60,000 nt of DNA, taken from positions 46,649,758 to 46,709,757 of the forward strand of contig NC_087062.1 in the NCBI RefSeq assembly GCF_963678635.1, written 5' to 3'. A program made the position numbers and the translations under genes. Of this stretch, positions 43,901 through 58,586 are shown one piece after another (the stretch's first letter is position 1; each line of letters begins with the position of its first letter). The stretch comes from Symsagittifera roscoffensis (taxonomy: Eukaryota > Xenacoelomorpha > Acoela > Convolutidae). Below the pieces are notes generated by a model, which did no database searches, was not told the origin of the DNA, and saw only the letters and a list, made by a program, of their open reading frames with translations.

Positions 43901-46900
43901 CTCTTTCTTCAAGCAAAAAACGGAGTGTTATATTCCGCTGACTTCTTCAACATATGAAAAAGCGGTATTAGAGAAGCAAGTTGATGAGAAAAGGACCAAA
44001 AAAAGAAGCGAAAAGAAATACGGAAAATCAAAGGCGACAACGAAACGGCAGAATCCGATGACCAAAACGCTCAAAAAATCGCCATCAGAGCACTACTGAT
44101 AATTAGTATTGATCTTTTTCAGAACAATTTGCGTTAAATTAGATTGGGAAGAACAACTTTTTGTTACGAAAAAAATTTGAGGAAATTTAAAATAATTTTG
44201 TCGAAAGGTGAGAAAAGTCCAATAAAGAGGATAAATCTGAAAATACATCACCGTCTGCTGCCTCCGCACCGCTTGATGGTTATTTCTTGGAAAAGAAAAA
44301 ATATGAGTTCTGGTTACAGGTATATTTTAATGAAAGTTATCTTAGAGTTGTCGATTGGAGAAGGCAAGCCCGATCAAAATGAAAAAACCTAAACGACATC
44401 ACCGTCTGCTGTCTCCGCATTTAAATCGTTATTATTTTCCATTTAATTGATTTTTTGCTGTGCAATTTTTGTTAATTGGATTCAGAAAAAAAATTTTTTG
44501 AGTCGCCATTTAGCAGGGCATTTCAAACACTGTGTGCTTCCCATTAATTTTTGAAAAGCTCTGCTTTTTGCTATGTTACCGGCTAAAGTTTACTTCAACT
44601 TAGAATTAGGAGCAGTGACTGCTATTAATGTGGTGCAAAAATTTAGGTGACTAGGTCTCCCTACCTCCGTTGTGTGCTCAACATAGTAATTCGAAAAACC
44701 CAGAAAAACTCTCCAATCTCATGAAAAACTGCCAGAAAGGAGAAATTGCCCACTTCGGCGAGAAGGTGGTTCCAGAAGTTTTTGTCGAATTCAAGGGAGA
44801 TATAGCCTGGTGGCATAACACTATGCTGGACTTCGTGTTGCTCAACTCAGACCCGAATCACACTCAGATCAACCACTGCCTGGCTCTTTTTTCAAGCAAA
44901 AAACAGAGTGTTATATTTCGCTGAATTTTTCAACATATGTAAAAGTGGTATTGCAGAAGCAAGTTGATGAGAAAAGGACCAAAAAAAAGAAGCGAAAAGA
45001 AATACGGAAAATCAAAGGCGACAAAGAAACGGCAGAATCCGATGACCAGAACGCTCAAAAATTGTCATCAGATCACTACTGATAGTTAGTATTGATCATT
45101 TTCAGAAAAATTTGCGTTTAATTATTTTGGAAAGAACAACTTTTTATTACGAATAAAATCTGAGGAAATTTAAAATAATTTACCGAAAAGTGAGAAAATT
45201 CCAATGAAAAGGATAAATCCAAAAGTACATCACCGTCCGCTGCCTCCGCATCTACATCGTTATTATTTTCCAATTAATTGATTTTTTGCTGTGCAATTTT
45301 TGTTATTTGGATTCAGAAAAAAATTTTGAGTCGCCATTTAGAAGGGCCTTTCAAACACAGTGTGCTTCCCATTTATTTTTGAAAAGCTCTGCTTTTTGCT
45401 ATGTTACCGGCTGAAGGTTACTTCAACTTAGAATTAGGAGCAGTGACTGCTACTAATGTCGTGGAAAATTTTAGGTGAATAGGTCTCCCTACCTCCATTG
45501 TCTTCTCAACATAGTAACTCGAAAAACCCAGAAAAACTCTCCTATCTCATGAAAAAATACCAGAGTGGAGGAGTTGCCAACTTCGACGAGAAAATGGATC
45601 AGTAGTTTTTGTAGAAATCAAGGGAGATATAGCCTGGTGGCATAACACTATGCTGGACTTCGTAATGCTCATCTCAGCTGACCACTGTATGGCTCTCTCT
45701 TCAAGCAAAAAACGGAGTGTTAATTTCCGCTGACTTCTTCAACATATGAAAAAGCGGTATTGCAGAAGCAAGTTGATGAGAAAAGGACCGAAAAAAGAAG
45801 CGAAAAGAAAAACGAAAAACCGAAGGCGACAAAAAAAAACGGCAGGATCCGTTGACCAGAACGCTCAAAAAATCGTTATCAGAACACTACTGATAGTTAG
45901 TATTGATCTTTTTCAGAACACTTTGCGTTTAATTAGAATAAAATTGGAGGAAATTTAAAATAATTTTGTCGAAATGTGAGAAAAGTCCAAAAAAAGGATA
46001 AATTCGAAAGTACATCAACGTCTGCTGACTCCGCACCGCTTGATGGTTATTTCTTGGAGCAGAAAAGTTATGAGTTTTTGTTACTGGTAAATTTTAATGA
46101 AAGTTAATCTTAGTGTTGTCGATTGGAGAAGGCAAGCCCGATAAAAACTTAAAAAAACCTAATTGACATCACCGTCTGCTGCCTCAGCATCTAAATCGTT
46201 ATTATTTTCTATTAAATTGATTTTTTGCTGTGCAATTTTGTTATTTGAATTCAGAAAAAAAATTTTGAGTCGCCATTTAGCAGGGCCTTTCCAACACTGT
46301 GTGCTTCCCATTAGTTTTTGAAAAGCTCTGCTTTTTGCTATGTTACCGGCTAAAGTTTACTTCAACTTAGAATTAGGAGCAGTGATTGCTACTAATGTGG
46401 TGGAAAAATGTAGGTGATTAGGTCTCCCTACCTCCATTGTTTTCTCAACATAGTAACTCGAAAACCCCGGAAAAACTCTCCGATCTCATGAAAAACTACC
46501 AGAATGGAGGAGTTGCCCACTTCGGCGAGAAAAAGGTTCCAGTAGTTTTTGTAGAATTCAAGGGAGTTATAGCCTGGTGGCATAACACTATGCTGGACTT
46601 CGTGTGGCTCATCTCAGACCCAAATCGCACTCAGATCAACCACTGGCTGTCTCTCTTTTCAAGCAAAAACGGAGTGTTAATTTCCGCTGACTTCTTCAAC
46701 ATATGAAAAAAGCGGTATTGCAGAAGCAAGTTGATGAGAAAAGGACCGAAAAAAGAAGCGAAAAGAAATACGAAAAATCTAAGGCGACAAAAAAAACGGC
46801 AGGATCCGTTGACCAGAACGCTCGAAAAATCGACATCAGAACACTACTGATAGTTAGTATTGATCTTTTTCAGAACAATTTGCGTTTAATTAGATTGGGA

Positions 46901-49900
46901 AAAACAACTTTTTATTACGAATAAAATTTGAGGAAATTTAAAATACTTTTGTCGAAAGGTGAGAAAAGTCCAATAAAAATGGTAAATACGAAAGTATATC
47001 ACCGTCCGCTGCCTCCGCATCTACATCGTTATTATTTTCCATTAAGTTGATTTTTTTGCTGTGCAATTTTTGTTATTTGGATTCAGAAAAAAAATGTTCA
47101 GTCGTCATTTAGCAGGGCCTTTCAAACACAGTGTGCTTCCCATTTATTTTTGAAAAGCTCTGCTTTTTGCTATGTTACCGGCTAAAGTTTACTTCAACTT
47201 GGAATTAGGAGCAGTGACTGCTAATAATGTGGTGCAAAAATTTAGGTGGTTAAGTCTGTCTCCCTACCTCCATTGTCTACTCGACATAGTAACTCGAAAA
47301 ACCCAGAAAAACTCTCCGATCTCATGAAAAACTACCAGAATGGAGAGTTGCCCACTTCGGCGAGAAAGTGGTTCCAGTAGTTTTTGTAGAATTCAAGGGA
47401 GATATAGCCTGGTGGCATAACACTATGCTGGACTTCGTGTGGCTCATCTCAGACCCAAATCGCACTCAGATCAACCACTGGCTGGTTCTTTCTTCAAGCA
47501 AAAAACGGAGTGTTATATTCCGCTGTTTTCTTCAACATATGAAAAAACGGGTATTGCAGAAGCAATTTGATGAGAAGAGGACTGAAAAAAGAAGGAAAAA
47601 AAAACGGAAAATCAAAGGCGACAAAGAAAAGGCAGGATCCGATGACCATAACGCTCAAAAAATCGCCATCAGAGCACTACTGATAATTAGTATTGATCTT
47701 TTTCAGAACAATTTGCGTTAAATTAGATTGGGAAGAACAACTTTTTGTTACGAAAAAAATTTGAGGAAATTTAAAATAATTTTGTCGAAAGGTGAGAAAA
47801 GTCCAATAAAAAGGATAAATCTGAAAAAACATCACCGTCTGCTGCCTCCGCACCGCTTGATGGTTATTTCTTGGAAAAGAAAAAATATGAATTCTGGTTA
47901 CAGGTATATTTTAATGAAAGTTAATCTTAGAGTTGTCGATTGGAGAAGGCAAGCCCGATCAAAATGAAAAAACCTAAACGACATCACCGTCTGCTGTCTC
48001 CGCATTTAAATCGTTATTATTTTCCATTTAATTGATTTTTTGCTGTGCAATTTTTGTTATTTGGATTCAGAAAAAAAAATTTTTGAGCCTAATTTAGCAG
48101 GGCATTTCAAACACTGTGTGCTTCCCATTAATTTTTGAAAAGCTCTGCTTTTTGCTATGTTACCGGCTGAACTTTACTTCAACTTAGAATTAGGAGCAGT
48201 GACTACTAGTAATGTGGTGCAAAAATGTAGGTGAATACCTCCATTTTTTACGCAATATAGTGTCTCGAAAAACCCCGAAAAACTCTCCAATCTCATGAAA
48301 AACTACCAAAATGGAAAAGTTGCTCGCTTCAGCGAGAAGTTGGTTCCAGAAGTTTTTGTAGAATTTAAGGGAGACATAGCCTGGTGGCATAACACTATGC
48401 TGGACTTCGTATTGCTCATCTCAGACCCGAATCACACTCAGATCAACCACTGCCTAACTCTTTCTTCAAGCAAAAAACGGAGTGTTATATTCCGCTGACT
48501 TCTTCAACATATGAAAAAGCGGTATTGCAGAAGCAAGTTGATGAGAAAAGGACCAAAAAAAGAAGCGAAAAAAATACGGAAAATCAAAAGCGACAAAGAA
48601 ACGGCAGAATCCGATGACCAGAACGCTCAAAAAATTGTCATCAGCACACTCCTGATGTTTAGTATTGATCTTTTTCAGAACAATTTGCGTTAAATTAGAT
48701 TGGGAAGAACAACTTTTTGTTACGAAAAAAATTTGAGGAAATTTAAAATAATTTTGTCGAAAGGTGAGAAAAGTCCAATAAAAATGATAAATCCGAAAGT
48801 ACATCACCGTCCGCTGCCTCCGCATCTACATCGTTATTATTTTCCATTAAGTTGATTTTTTGCTGTGCAATTTTTGTTATTTGGATTCAGACAAAAAGTT
48901 TTCAGTCGCCATTTAGCAGGGCCTTTCAAACACAGTGTGCTTTCCATTTATTTTTGAAAAGCTCTGCTTTTTGCTATGTTACTGGCTAAAGTTTACTTCA
49001 ACTTAGAATTAGGAGCAGTGACTGCTAATAATGTGGTGCAAAATTCAGGTGGATAGGTCTGTCTCCCTGCCTCTATTGTCTACTCGCCATAGTAACTCGA
49101 AAAACCTAGAAAAACTATCCAATCTCATAAAAAATTACCAAAATGGAGGAGTTGCCCACTTTAGCGAGAAGTTGATTCCAAAAGTTTTTGTAAAATTTAA
49201 GGGAGACATAGCCTGGTGGCATAACACTTTTGCTGGACTTCGTGTTGCTCATCTCAGACCCGAATCACACTCAGATCAACCACTGCCTGGCTCTTTCTTC
49301 AAGCAAAAAACGAAGTGTTAATTTCCGCTGACTTCTTCAACATACAAAAAAGCGGTATTGCAGAAGCAAGTTGATGAGAAAAGGACCGAAAAAAGAAGCG
49401 AAAAGAAATACGAAATATCTAAGGCGACAAAAAAAACGAAAGGTTTCGTGGACCAGAACGCTCGAAAAATCGTCATCAGAACACTACTGATAGTTAGTAT
49501 TGATCTTTTTCAGAACAATTTGCGTTTAATTAGATTGGGAAGAACAACTTTTCATTACGAATGTAATTTGAGGAAATTTAAAATACTTTTGTCGAAAGGT
49601 GAGAAAAGTCCAATAAAAATGATAAATCCGAAAGTAAATCAACGTCTGCTGATCCGCACCGCTTGATGGTTATTTCTTGGAGTAGAAAAGTTATGAGTTT
49701 TTGTTACGGGTATATTTTAATGAAAGTTAATCTTAGAGTTGTCGATTGGAGAAGGCAAGCCCGATCAAAATTAAAAAAACCTAATTGACATCACCGTCTG
49801 CCGCCTCCGCATCTAAATCGTTATTATTTTCCATTAAATTGATTTTTTGCTGTGCAATTTGGATTCAAAAAAGAAAATTTTGAGTCGCCATTTAGCAGGT

Positions 49901-50554
49901 CCTTTCAAACACTGTGTGCTTCCCAATAATGTTCGAAGAGCTCTGCTTTTTGATTTGTTACCGGCTGAAGTTTCCTTCAACTTAGAATTAGGAGCAGTGA
50001 CTGCTAGTAATGTGGTGCAAAAATTTAGGTGAATAGGTCTCCCTACCTCTATTGTCTACTCGACATAGTAACTCGAAAAACCCAGAAAAACTTTCCAATC
50101 TCATAAAAAATTACCAAAATGGAGGAGTTGCCCACTTCAGCGAGAAGTTGGTTCCAAAAATTTTTGTAGAATTTAAGGGAGACATAGCCTGGTGGCATAA
50201 CACTATGCTGGACTTCGTGTTGCTCATCTCAGACCCGAATCACACTCAGATCAACCACTGCCTGGCTCTTTCTTCAAGCAAAAAACGGAGTGTTATATTC
50301 CGCTGACTTCTTCAACATATGAAAAAGCGGTATTGCAGAATCAAGTTGATGAGAAAAGGACCGAAAAAAGAAGCGAAAAGAAATACGGAAAATCAAAGGC
50401 GACAAAGAAGCGGCAGGATTCGATAACCAGAACGCTCAAAAAATCGTCATCAGAACACTACTGATAGTTAGTATTGATCTTTTTCAGAACAATTTGCGTT
50501 TAATTAGATTGGGAAGAACAACTTTTTATTACGAATAAAATTTGAGGAAATTTA

Positions 50555-50580
50555 AAATAGGTGGTTCCAAAAGTTTTTGT
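50555..50580. other. Out-of-register junction in the satellite
   Basis: At about 50560 the sequence jumps from AGGAAATTTAAAATA straight to GGTGGTTCCAAAAGTTTTTG, which belongs about 490 bases into a unit. The spacing 50052-51448 (1,396) is therefore one whole unit plus part of another. Confidence 0.8.
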
Positions 50581-53500
50581 AGAACTTAAGGGAGACATAG
50601 CCTGGTGGCATAACACTATGCTGGACTTCGTGTTGCTCATCTCAGACCCGAATCACACTCAGATCAACCAATGCCTGGCTCTTTCTTCAAGCAAAAAACG
50701 GAGTGTTAATTTCCGCTGACTTCTTCAACATACGAAAAAGCGGTATTGCAGAAGCAAGTTGATGAGAAAAGGACCGAAAAAAGAAGCGAAAAGAAATACG
50801 AAATATCTAAGGCGACAAAAAAACGAAAGGGTCCGTGGACCAGAACGCTCGAAAAATCGTCATCAGAACACTACTGATAATTAGTATTGATCTTTTTCAG
50901 AACAATTTGCGTTTAATTAGATTGGAAAGAACAACTTTTTATTACGAATGTAATTTGAGGAAATCTAAAATACTTTTGTCGAAAGGTGAGAAAAGTCCAA
51001 TAAAAATGATAAATCCGAAAGTACATCAACGTCTGCTGACTCCGCACCGCTTGATGGTTATTTCTTGGAGTAGAAAAGTTATGAGTTTTTGTTACGGGTA
51101 TATTTTAATGAAAGTTAATCTTAGAGTTGTCGATTGGAGGAGGCAAGCCCGATCAAAATTAAAAAAACCTAATTGCACATCACCGTCTGCCGCCTCCGCT
51201 CCTAAATCGTTATTATTTTCCATTAAATTGATTTTTTGCTGTGCAATTTTTGTTATTTGGATTCAAAAAGAAAATTTTGAGTCGCCATTTAGCAGGTCCT
51301 TTCAAACGCTGTGTGCTTCCCAATAATGTTTGAAAAGCTCTGCTTTTTGATTTGTTCCGGCTGAAGTTTACTTCAACTTAGAATTAGGAGCAGTGACTGC
51401 TAGTAATGTGGTGCAAAAATTTAGGTGAATAGGTCTCCCTACCTCCATTGTCTACTCGACATAGTAACTCGAAAAACCCAGAAAAACTCTCCAATCTCAT
51501 AAAAAATTACCAAAATGGAGGAGTTGCCCACTTCAGCGAGAAGTTGGTTCCAAAAATTTTTGTAGAATTTAAGGGAGACATAGCCTGGTGGCAAAACACT
51601 ATGCTGGACTTTGTGTTGCTCATCTCAGACCCGAATCACACTCAGATCAACCACTGCCTGGCTCTTTCTTCAAGCAAAAAACGGAGTGTTATATTCTGCT
51701 GACTTCTTCAACATATGAAAAAGCGGTTTTGCAGAAGCAAGTTGATGAGAAAGGGGCCAAAGAAAAGAAGCGAAAAGAAATACGGAAAATCAAAGGCGAC
51801 AAAGAAGCGGCAGGATTCGATAACCAGGACGCTCGAAAAATCCTCATCAGAACACTACTGATAGTTAGTATTGATCTTTTTCAGAACAATTTGCGTTTAA
51901 TTAGATTGGGAAGAACAATTTTTTATTACGAATAAAATTTGAGGAAATTTAAAATACTTTTGTCGAAAGGTGAGAAAAGTCCAATAAAAATAATTAATCC
52001 GAAAGTACATCAACGTCTGCTGACTCCGCACCGCTTGATGGTTATTTATTGGAGTAGAAAAGTTATGAGTTTTTGTTACGGGTATATTTTAATGAAAGTT
52101 AATCTTAGAGTTGTCGATTGGAGAATGCAAGCCCGATCAAAATTAAAAAAACCTAATTGACATCACCGTCTGCCGCCTCCGCATCTAAATCGTTATTATT
52201 TTCCATTAAATGGATTTTTTGCTGCGCAATTTTTGTTATTTGGATTCAAAAAAGAAAACTTTGAGTCGCCATTTAGCAGGCCCTTTCAAACACTGTGTGC
52301 TTCCCAATAATGTTTGAAAAGCTCTGCTTTTTGATTTGTTACCGGCTGAAGTTTACTTCAACTTAGAATTAGGAGCAGTGACTGCTATTAATGTGGTGCA
52401 AAAATTTAGGTGAATAGGTCTCCCTACCTCCACTGTCTACTCGACATAGTAACTCGAAAAACCCAGAAAAACTCTCCAATCTCATAAAAAATTACCAAAA
52501 TGGAGGAGTTGCCCACTTTAGCGAGAAGTTGGTTCCAAAAGTTTTTGTAAAATTTAAGGGAGACATAGCCTGGTGGCATAACACTATGCTGGACTTCGTG
52601 TTGCTCATCTCAGACCCGAATCACACTCAGATCAACCACTGCCTGGCTCTTTCTTCAAGCAAAAAACGGAGTGTTATATTCCGCTGACTTCTTCAACATA
52701 TGAAAAAGCGGTATTGCAGAAGCAAGATGATGAGAAAAAGGACCAAAAAAAGAAGCGAAAAGAAATACGGAAAATCAAAGGCGACAAAGAAGTGGCAGGA
52801 TTCGATGACCAGAACGCTCGAAAAATCGCCATCAGATCACTACTGATAGTTAGTATTGATCTTTTTCAGAACAATTTGCGTTTAATTAGATTGGGAAGAA
52901 CAACTTTTTATTACGAATAAAATTTGAGGAAATTTAAAATACTTTTGTCGAAAGGTGAGAAAAGTCCAATAAAAATAATTAATCCGAAAGTACATCAACG
53001 TCTGCTGACTCCGCACCGCTTGATGGTTATTTATTGGAGTAGAAAAGTTATGAGTTTTTGTTACGGGTATATTTTAATGAAAGTTAATCTTAGAGTTGTC
53101 GATTGGAGAAGGCAAGCCCGATCAAAATTAAAAAAACCTAATTGACATCACCGTCTGCCGCCTCCGCATCTAAATCGTTATTATTTTCCATTAAATGGAT
53201 TTTTTGCTGCGCAATTTTTGTTATTTGGATTCAAAAAAGAAAACTTTGAGTCGCCATTTAGCAGGCCCTTTCAAACACTGTGTGCTTCGCAATAATGTTT
53301 GAAAAGCTCTGCTTTTTGATTTGTTACCGGCTGAAGTTTACTTCAACTTAGAATTAGGAGCAGTGACTGCTATTAATGTGGTGCAAAAATTTAGGTGAAT
53401 AGGTCTCCCTACCTCCATTGTCTACTCGACATAGTAACTCGAAAAACCCAGAAAAACTCTCCAATCTCATAAAAAATTACCAAAATGGAGGAGTTGCCCA

Positions 53501-56500
53501 CTTTAGCGAGAAGTTGGTTCCAAAAGTTTTTGTAAAATTTAAGGGAGACATAGCCTGGTGGCATAACACTATGCTGGACTTCGTGTTGCTCATCTCAGAT
53601 CCGAATCACACTCAGATCAACCACTGCCTGGCTCTTTCTTCAAGCAAAAAACGGAGTGTTATATTCCGCTGACTTCTTCAACATATGAAAAAGCGGTATT
53701 GCAGAAGCAAGATGATGAGAAAAAGGACCAAAAAAAGAATCGAAAAGAAATACGGAAAATCAAAGGCGACAAAGAAGTGGCAGGATTCGATAACCAGAAC
53801 GCTCGAAAAATCGCCATCAGATCACTACTGATAGTTAGTATTGATCATTTTCAGAACAATATGCGTTTAATTAGATTGCGAAGAACAACTTTTCATTACG
53901 AATGTAATTTGAGGAAATTTAAATTAATTTTGTCGAAAGGTAAGAAAAGTCCAATAAAAAAGATAAATCCGAAAGTACATCAACGTCTGCTGACTCCGCA
54001 CCGCTTGATGGTTATTTCTTGGAGTAGAAAAGTTATGAGTTTTTGTTACGGGTATATTTTAATGAAAGTTAATCTTAGAGTTGTCGATTGGAGAAGGCAA
54101 GCCCGATCAAAATTAAAAAAACCTAATTGACATCACCGTCTGCCGCCTCCGCATCTAAATCGTTATTATTTTCCATTAAATGGATTTTTTGCTGCGCAAT
54201 TTTTGTTATTTGGATTCAAAAAAGAAAACTTTGAGTCGCCATTTAGCAGGCCCTTTCAAACACTGTGTGCTTCCCAATAATGTTTGAAAAGCTCTGCTTT
54301 TTGATTTGTTACCGGCTGAAGTTTACTTCAACTTAGAATTAGGAGCAGTGACTGCTATTAATGTGGTGCAAAAATTTAGGTGAATAGGTCTCCCTACCTC
54401 CATTGTCTACTCGATATAGTAACTCGAAAAACCCAGAAAAACTCTCCAATCTCATAAAAATTACCAAAATGGAGGAGTTGCCCACTTTAGCGAGAAGTTG
54501 GTTCCAAAAGTTTTTGTAAATTTTAAGGGAGACATAGCCTGGTGACATAACACTATGCTGGACTTCGTGTTGCTCATCTCAGACCCGAATCACACTCAGA
54601 TCAACCACTGCCTGGCTCTTTCTTCAAGCAAAAAACGGAGTGTTATATTCCGCTGACATCTTCAACATATGAAAAAGCGGTATTGCAGAAGCAAGATGAT
54701 GAGAAAAGGACCAAAAAAAGAAGCGAAAAGAAATACGGAAAATCAAAGGCGACAAAGAAGTGGCAGGATTCGATAACCAGAACGCTCGAAAAATCGCCAT
54801 CAGATCACTACTGATAGTTAGTATTGATCATTTTCAGAACAATTTGCGTTTAATTAGATTGCGAAGAACAATTTTTTGTTACGAAAAAATTTTGAGGAAA
54901 TTTAAATTAATTTTGTCGAAAGGTAAGAAAAGTCCAATAAAAAAGATAAATCCGAAAGTACATCAACGTCTGCTGACTCCGGACCGCTTGATGGTTATTT
55001 CTTGGAGTAGAAAAGTGATGAGTTTTTGTTACGGGTATATTTTAATGAAAGTTAATCTTAGAGTTGTCGATTGGAGAAGGCAAGCCCGATCAAAATTTAA
55101 AAAAACCTAATTGACATCACCGTCTGCCGCCTCCGCATCTAAATCGTTATTATTTTCCATTAAATGGATTTTTTGCTGCGCAATTTTTGTTATTTGGATT
55201 CAAAAAAGAAAACTTTGAGTCGCCATTTAGCAGGCCCTTTCAAACACTGTGTGCTTCCCAATAATGTTTGAAAAGCTCTGCTTTTTGATTTGTTACCGGC
55301 TGAAGTTTACTTCAACTTAGAATTAGGAGCAGTGACTGCTATTAATGTGGTGCAAAAATTTAGGTGAATAGGTCTCCCTACCTCCATTGTCTACTCGACA
55401 TAGTAACTCGAAAAACCCAGAAAAACTCTCCAATCTCATAAAAAATTACCAAAATGGAGGAGTTGCCCACTTTAGCGAGAAGTTGGTTCCAAAAGTTTTT
55501 GTAAAATTTAAGGGAGACATAGCCTGGTGGCATAACACTATGCTGGACTTCGTGTTGCTCATCTCAGACCCGAATCACACTCAGATCAACCACTGCCTGG
55601 CTCTTTCTTCAAGCAAAAAACGGAGTGTTATATTCCGCTGACTTCTTCAACATATGAAAAAGCGGTTTTGCAGAAGCAAGTTGATGAGAAAGGGACCAAA
55701 AAAAGAAGCGAAAAGAAATACGTAAAATCAAAGGCGACAAAGAAGCGGCAGGATTCGATAACCAGAACGCTCGAAAAATCGCCATCAGATCACTACTGAT
55801 AGTTAGTATTGATCATTTTCAGAACAATATGCGTTTAATTAGATTGCGAAGAAAAATTTTTTGTTACGAAAAAATTTTGAGGAAATTTAAATTAATTTTG
55901 TCGAAAGGTAAGAAAAGTCCAATAAAAAAGATAAATCCGAAAGTACATCAACGTCTGCTGACTCCGCACCGCTTGATGGTTATTTCTTGGAGTAGAAAAG
56001 TTATGAGTTTTTGTTACGGGTATATTTTAATGAAAGTTAATCTTAGAGTTGTCGATTGGAGAAGGCAAGCCCGATCAAAATTAAAAAAACCTGATTGACA
56101 TCACCGTCTGCCGCCTCCGCATCTAAATCGTTATTATTTTCCATTAAATGGATTTTTTGCTGCGCAATTCTTGTTATTTGGATTCAAAAAAAAAATTTTG
56201 AGTCGTCATTTAGCAGGCCCTTTCAAGCACTGTGTGCTTCCCAATAATGTTTGAAAAGCTCTGTTTTTTGATTTGTTACCGGCTGAAGTTTACTTCAACT
56301 TAGAATTAGGAGCAGTGACTGCTATTAATGTGGTGCAAAAATTTAGGTGAATAGGTCTCCCTACCTCCATTGTCTACTCGATATAGTAACTCGAAAAACC
56401 CAGAAAAACTCTCCAATCTCATAAAAAATTACCAAAATGGAGGAGTTGCCCACTTTAGCGAGAAGTTGGTTCCAAAAGTTTTTGTAAAATTTAAGGGAGA

Positions 56501-58331
56501 CATAGCCTGGTGACATAACACTATGCTGGACTTCGTGTTGCTCATCTCAGACCCGAATCACACTCAGATCAACCACTGCCTGGCTCTTTCTTCAAGCAAA
56601 AAACGGAGTGTTATATTCCGCTGACATCTTCAACATATGAAAAAGCGGTATTGCAGAAGCAAGATGATGAGAAAAGGACCAAAAAAAGAAGCGAAAAGAA
56701 ATACGGAAAATCAAAGGCGACAAAGAAGTGGCAGGATTCGATAACCAGAACGCTCGAAAAATCGCCATCAGATCACTACTGATAGTTAGTATTGATCATT
56801 TTCAGAACAATTTGCGTTTAATTAGATTGCGAAGAACAATTTTTTGTTACGAAAAAATTTTGAGGAAATTTAAATTAATTTTGTCGAAAGGTAAGAAAAG
56901 TCCAATAAAAAAGATAAATCCGAAAGTACATCAACGTCTGCTGACTCCGGACCGCTTGATGGTTATTTCTTGGAGTAGAAAAGTGATGAGTTTTTGTTAC
57001 GGGTGTATTTTAATGAAAGTTAATCTTAGAGTTGTCGATTGGAGAAGGCAAGCCCGATCAAAATTAAAAAAACCTAATTGACATCACCGTCTGCCGCCTC
57101 CGCATCGTTATTATTTTCCATTAAATGGATTTTTTGCTGCGCAATTTTTGTTATTTGGATTCAAAAAAGAAAATTTTGAGTCGCCATTTAGCAGGCCCTT
57201 TCAAACACTGTGTGCTTCCCAATAATGTTTGAAAAGCTCTGCTTTTTGATTTGTTACCGGCTGAAGTTTACTTCAACTTAGAATTAGGAGCAGTGACTGC
57301 TATTAATGTGGTGCAAAAATTGAGGTGATTAGGTCTCCCTACCTTCATTGTCTACTCGACATAGTAACTCGAAAAACCCAGAAAAACTCTCCAATCTCAT
57401 AAAAAATTACCAAAATGGAGGAGTTGCCCACTTCAGCGAGAAGTTGGTTCCAAAAGTTTTTTGTAGAATTTAAGGGAGACATAGCCTGGTGGCATAACAC
57501 TATGCTGGACTTCGTGTTGCTCATCTCAGACCCGAATCCCACTCAGATCAACCACTGCCTGGCTCTTTCTTCAAGCAAAAAACGGAGTGTTATATTCCGC
57601 TGACTTCTTCAACATATGAAAAAGCGGTTTTGCAGAAGCAAGTTGATGAGAAAGGGACCAAAAAAAGAAGCGAAAAGAAATACGGAAAATCAAAGGCGAC
57701 AAAGAAGCGGCAGGATTCGATAACCAGAACGCTCGAAAAATCGTCATCAGAACACTACTGATAGTTAGTATTGATCTTTTTCAGAACAATTTGCGTTTAA
57801 TTAGATTGGGAAGAACAACTTTTTATTACGAATGTAATTTGAGGAAATTTAAATTAATTTTGTCGAAAGGTAAGAAAAGTCCAATAAAAAAGATAAATCC
57901 GAAAGTACATCAACGTCTGCTGACTCCGCACCGCTTGATGGTTATTTATTGGAGTAGAAAAGTTATGAGTTTTTGTTACGGGTATATTTTAATGAAAGTT
58001 AATCTTAGAGTTGTCGATTGGAGAAGGCAAGCCCGATCAAAATTAAAAAAACCTAATTGACATCACCGTCTGCCGCCTCCGCATCTAAATCGTTATTATT
58101 TTCCATTTAATGGATTTTTTGCTGCGCAATTTTTGTTATTTGGATTCAAAAAAGAAAATTTTGAGTCGCCATTTAGCAGGCCCTTTCAAACACTGTGTGC
58201 TTCCCAATAATGTTTGAAAAGCTCTGCTTTTTGATTTGTTACCGGCTGAAGTTTACTTCAACTTAGAATTAGGAGCAGTGACTGCTATTAATGTGGTGCA
58301 AAATTGAGGTGAATAGGTCTCCCTACCTTCA

Positions 58332-58586
58332 TTGTCTACTCGACATAGTAACTCGAAAAACCCAGAAAAACTCTCCAATCTCATAAAAAATTACCAAAAT
58401 GGAGGAGTTGCCCACTTCAGCGAGAAGTTGGTTCCAAAAGTTTTTGTAGAATTTAAGGGAGACATAGCCTGGTGGCATAACACTATGCTGGACTTCGTGT
58501 TGCTCATCTCAGACCCGAATCACACTCAGATCAACCACTGCCTGGCTCTTTCTTCAAGCAAAAAACGGAGTGTTATATTCCGCTGA
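58332..58586 (+). other. Representative 84-codon frame of the satellite unit
   Basis: It starts MSTRHSNSKNPEKLSNLIKN and contains KGDIAWWHNTMLDFVLLISD. The same frame is open at 50052, 51448, 53418, 55387 and 59317, and with changes at 39132, 41904, 42711 and 44670. Stops or shifts appear at 45.5, 54.4 and 56.4 kb. No known domain was recognised. The opposite strand is also open over much of the unit. Recent copying alone could explain the conservation, so I do not call it a gene. Confidence 0.3.

Noticed and set aside
43633-48825. Minus-strand frames in the satellite (MPPGYVSLKFYKNFW...)
   Set aside because: They are antisense to the more widely open plus-strand frame and recur only because units are copies.
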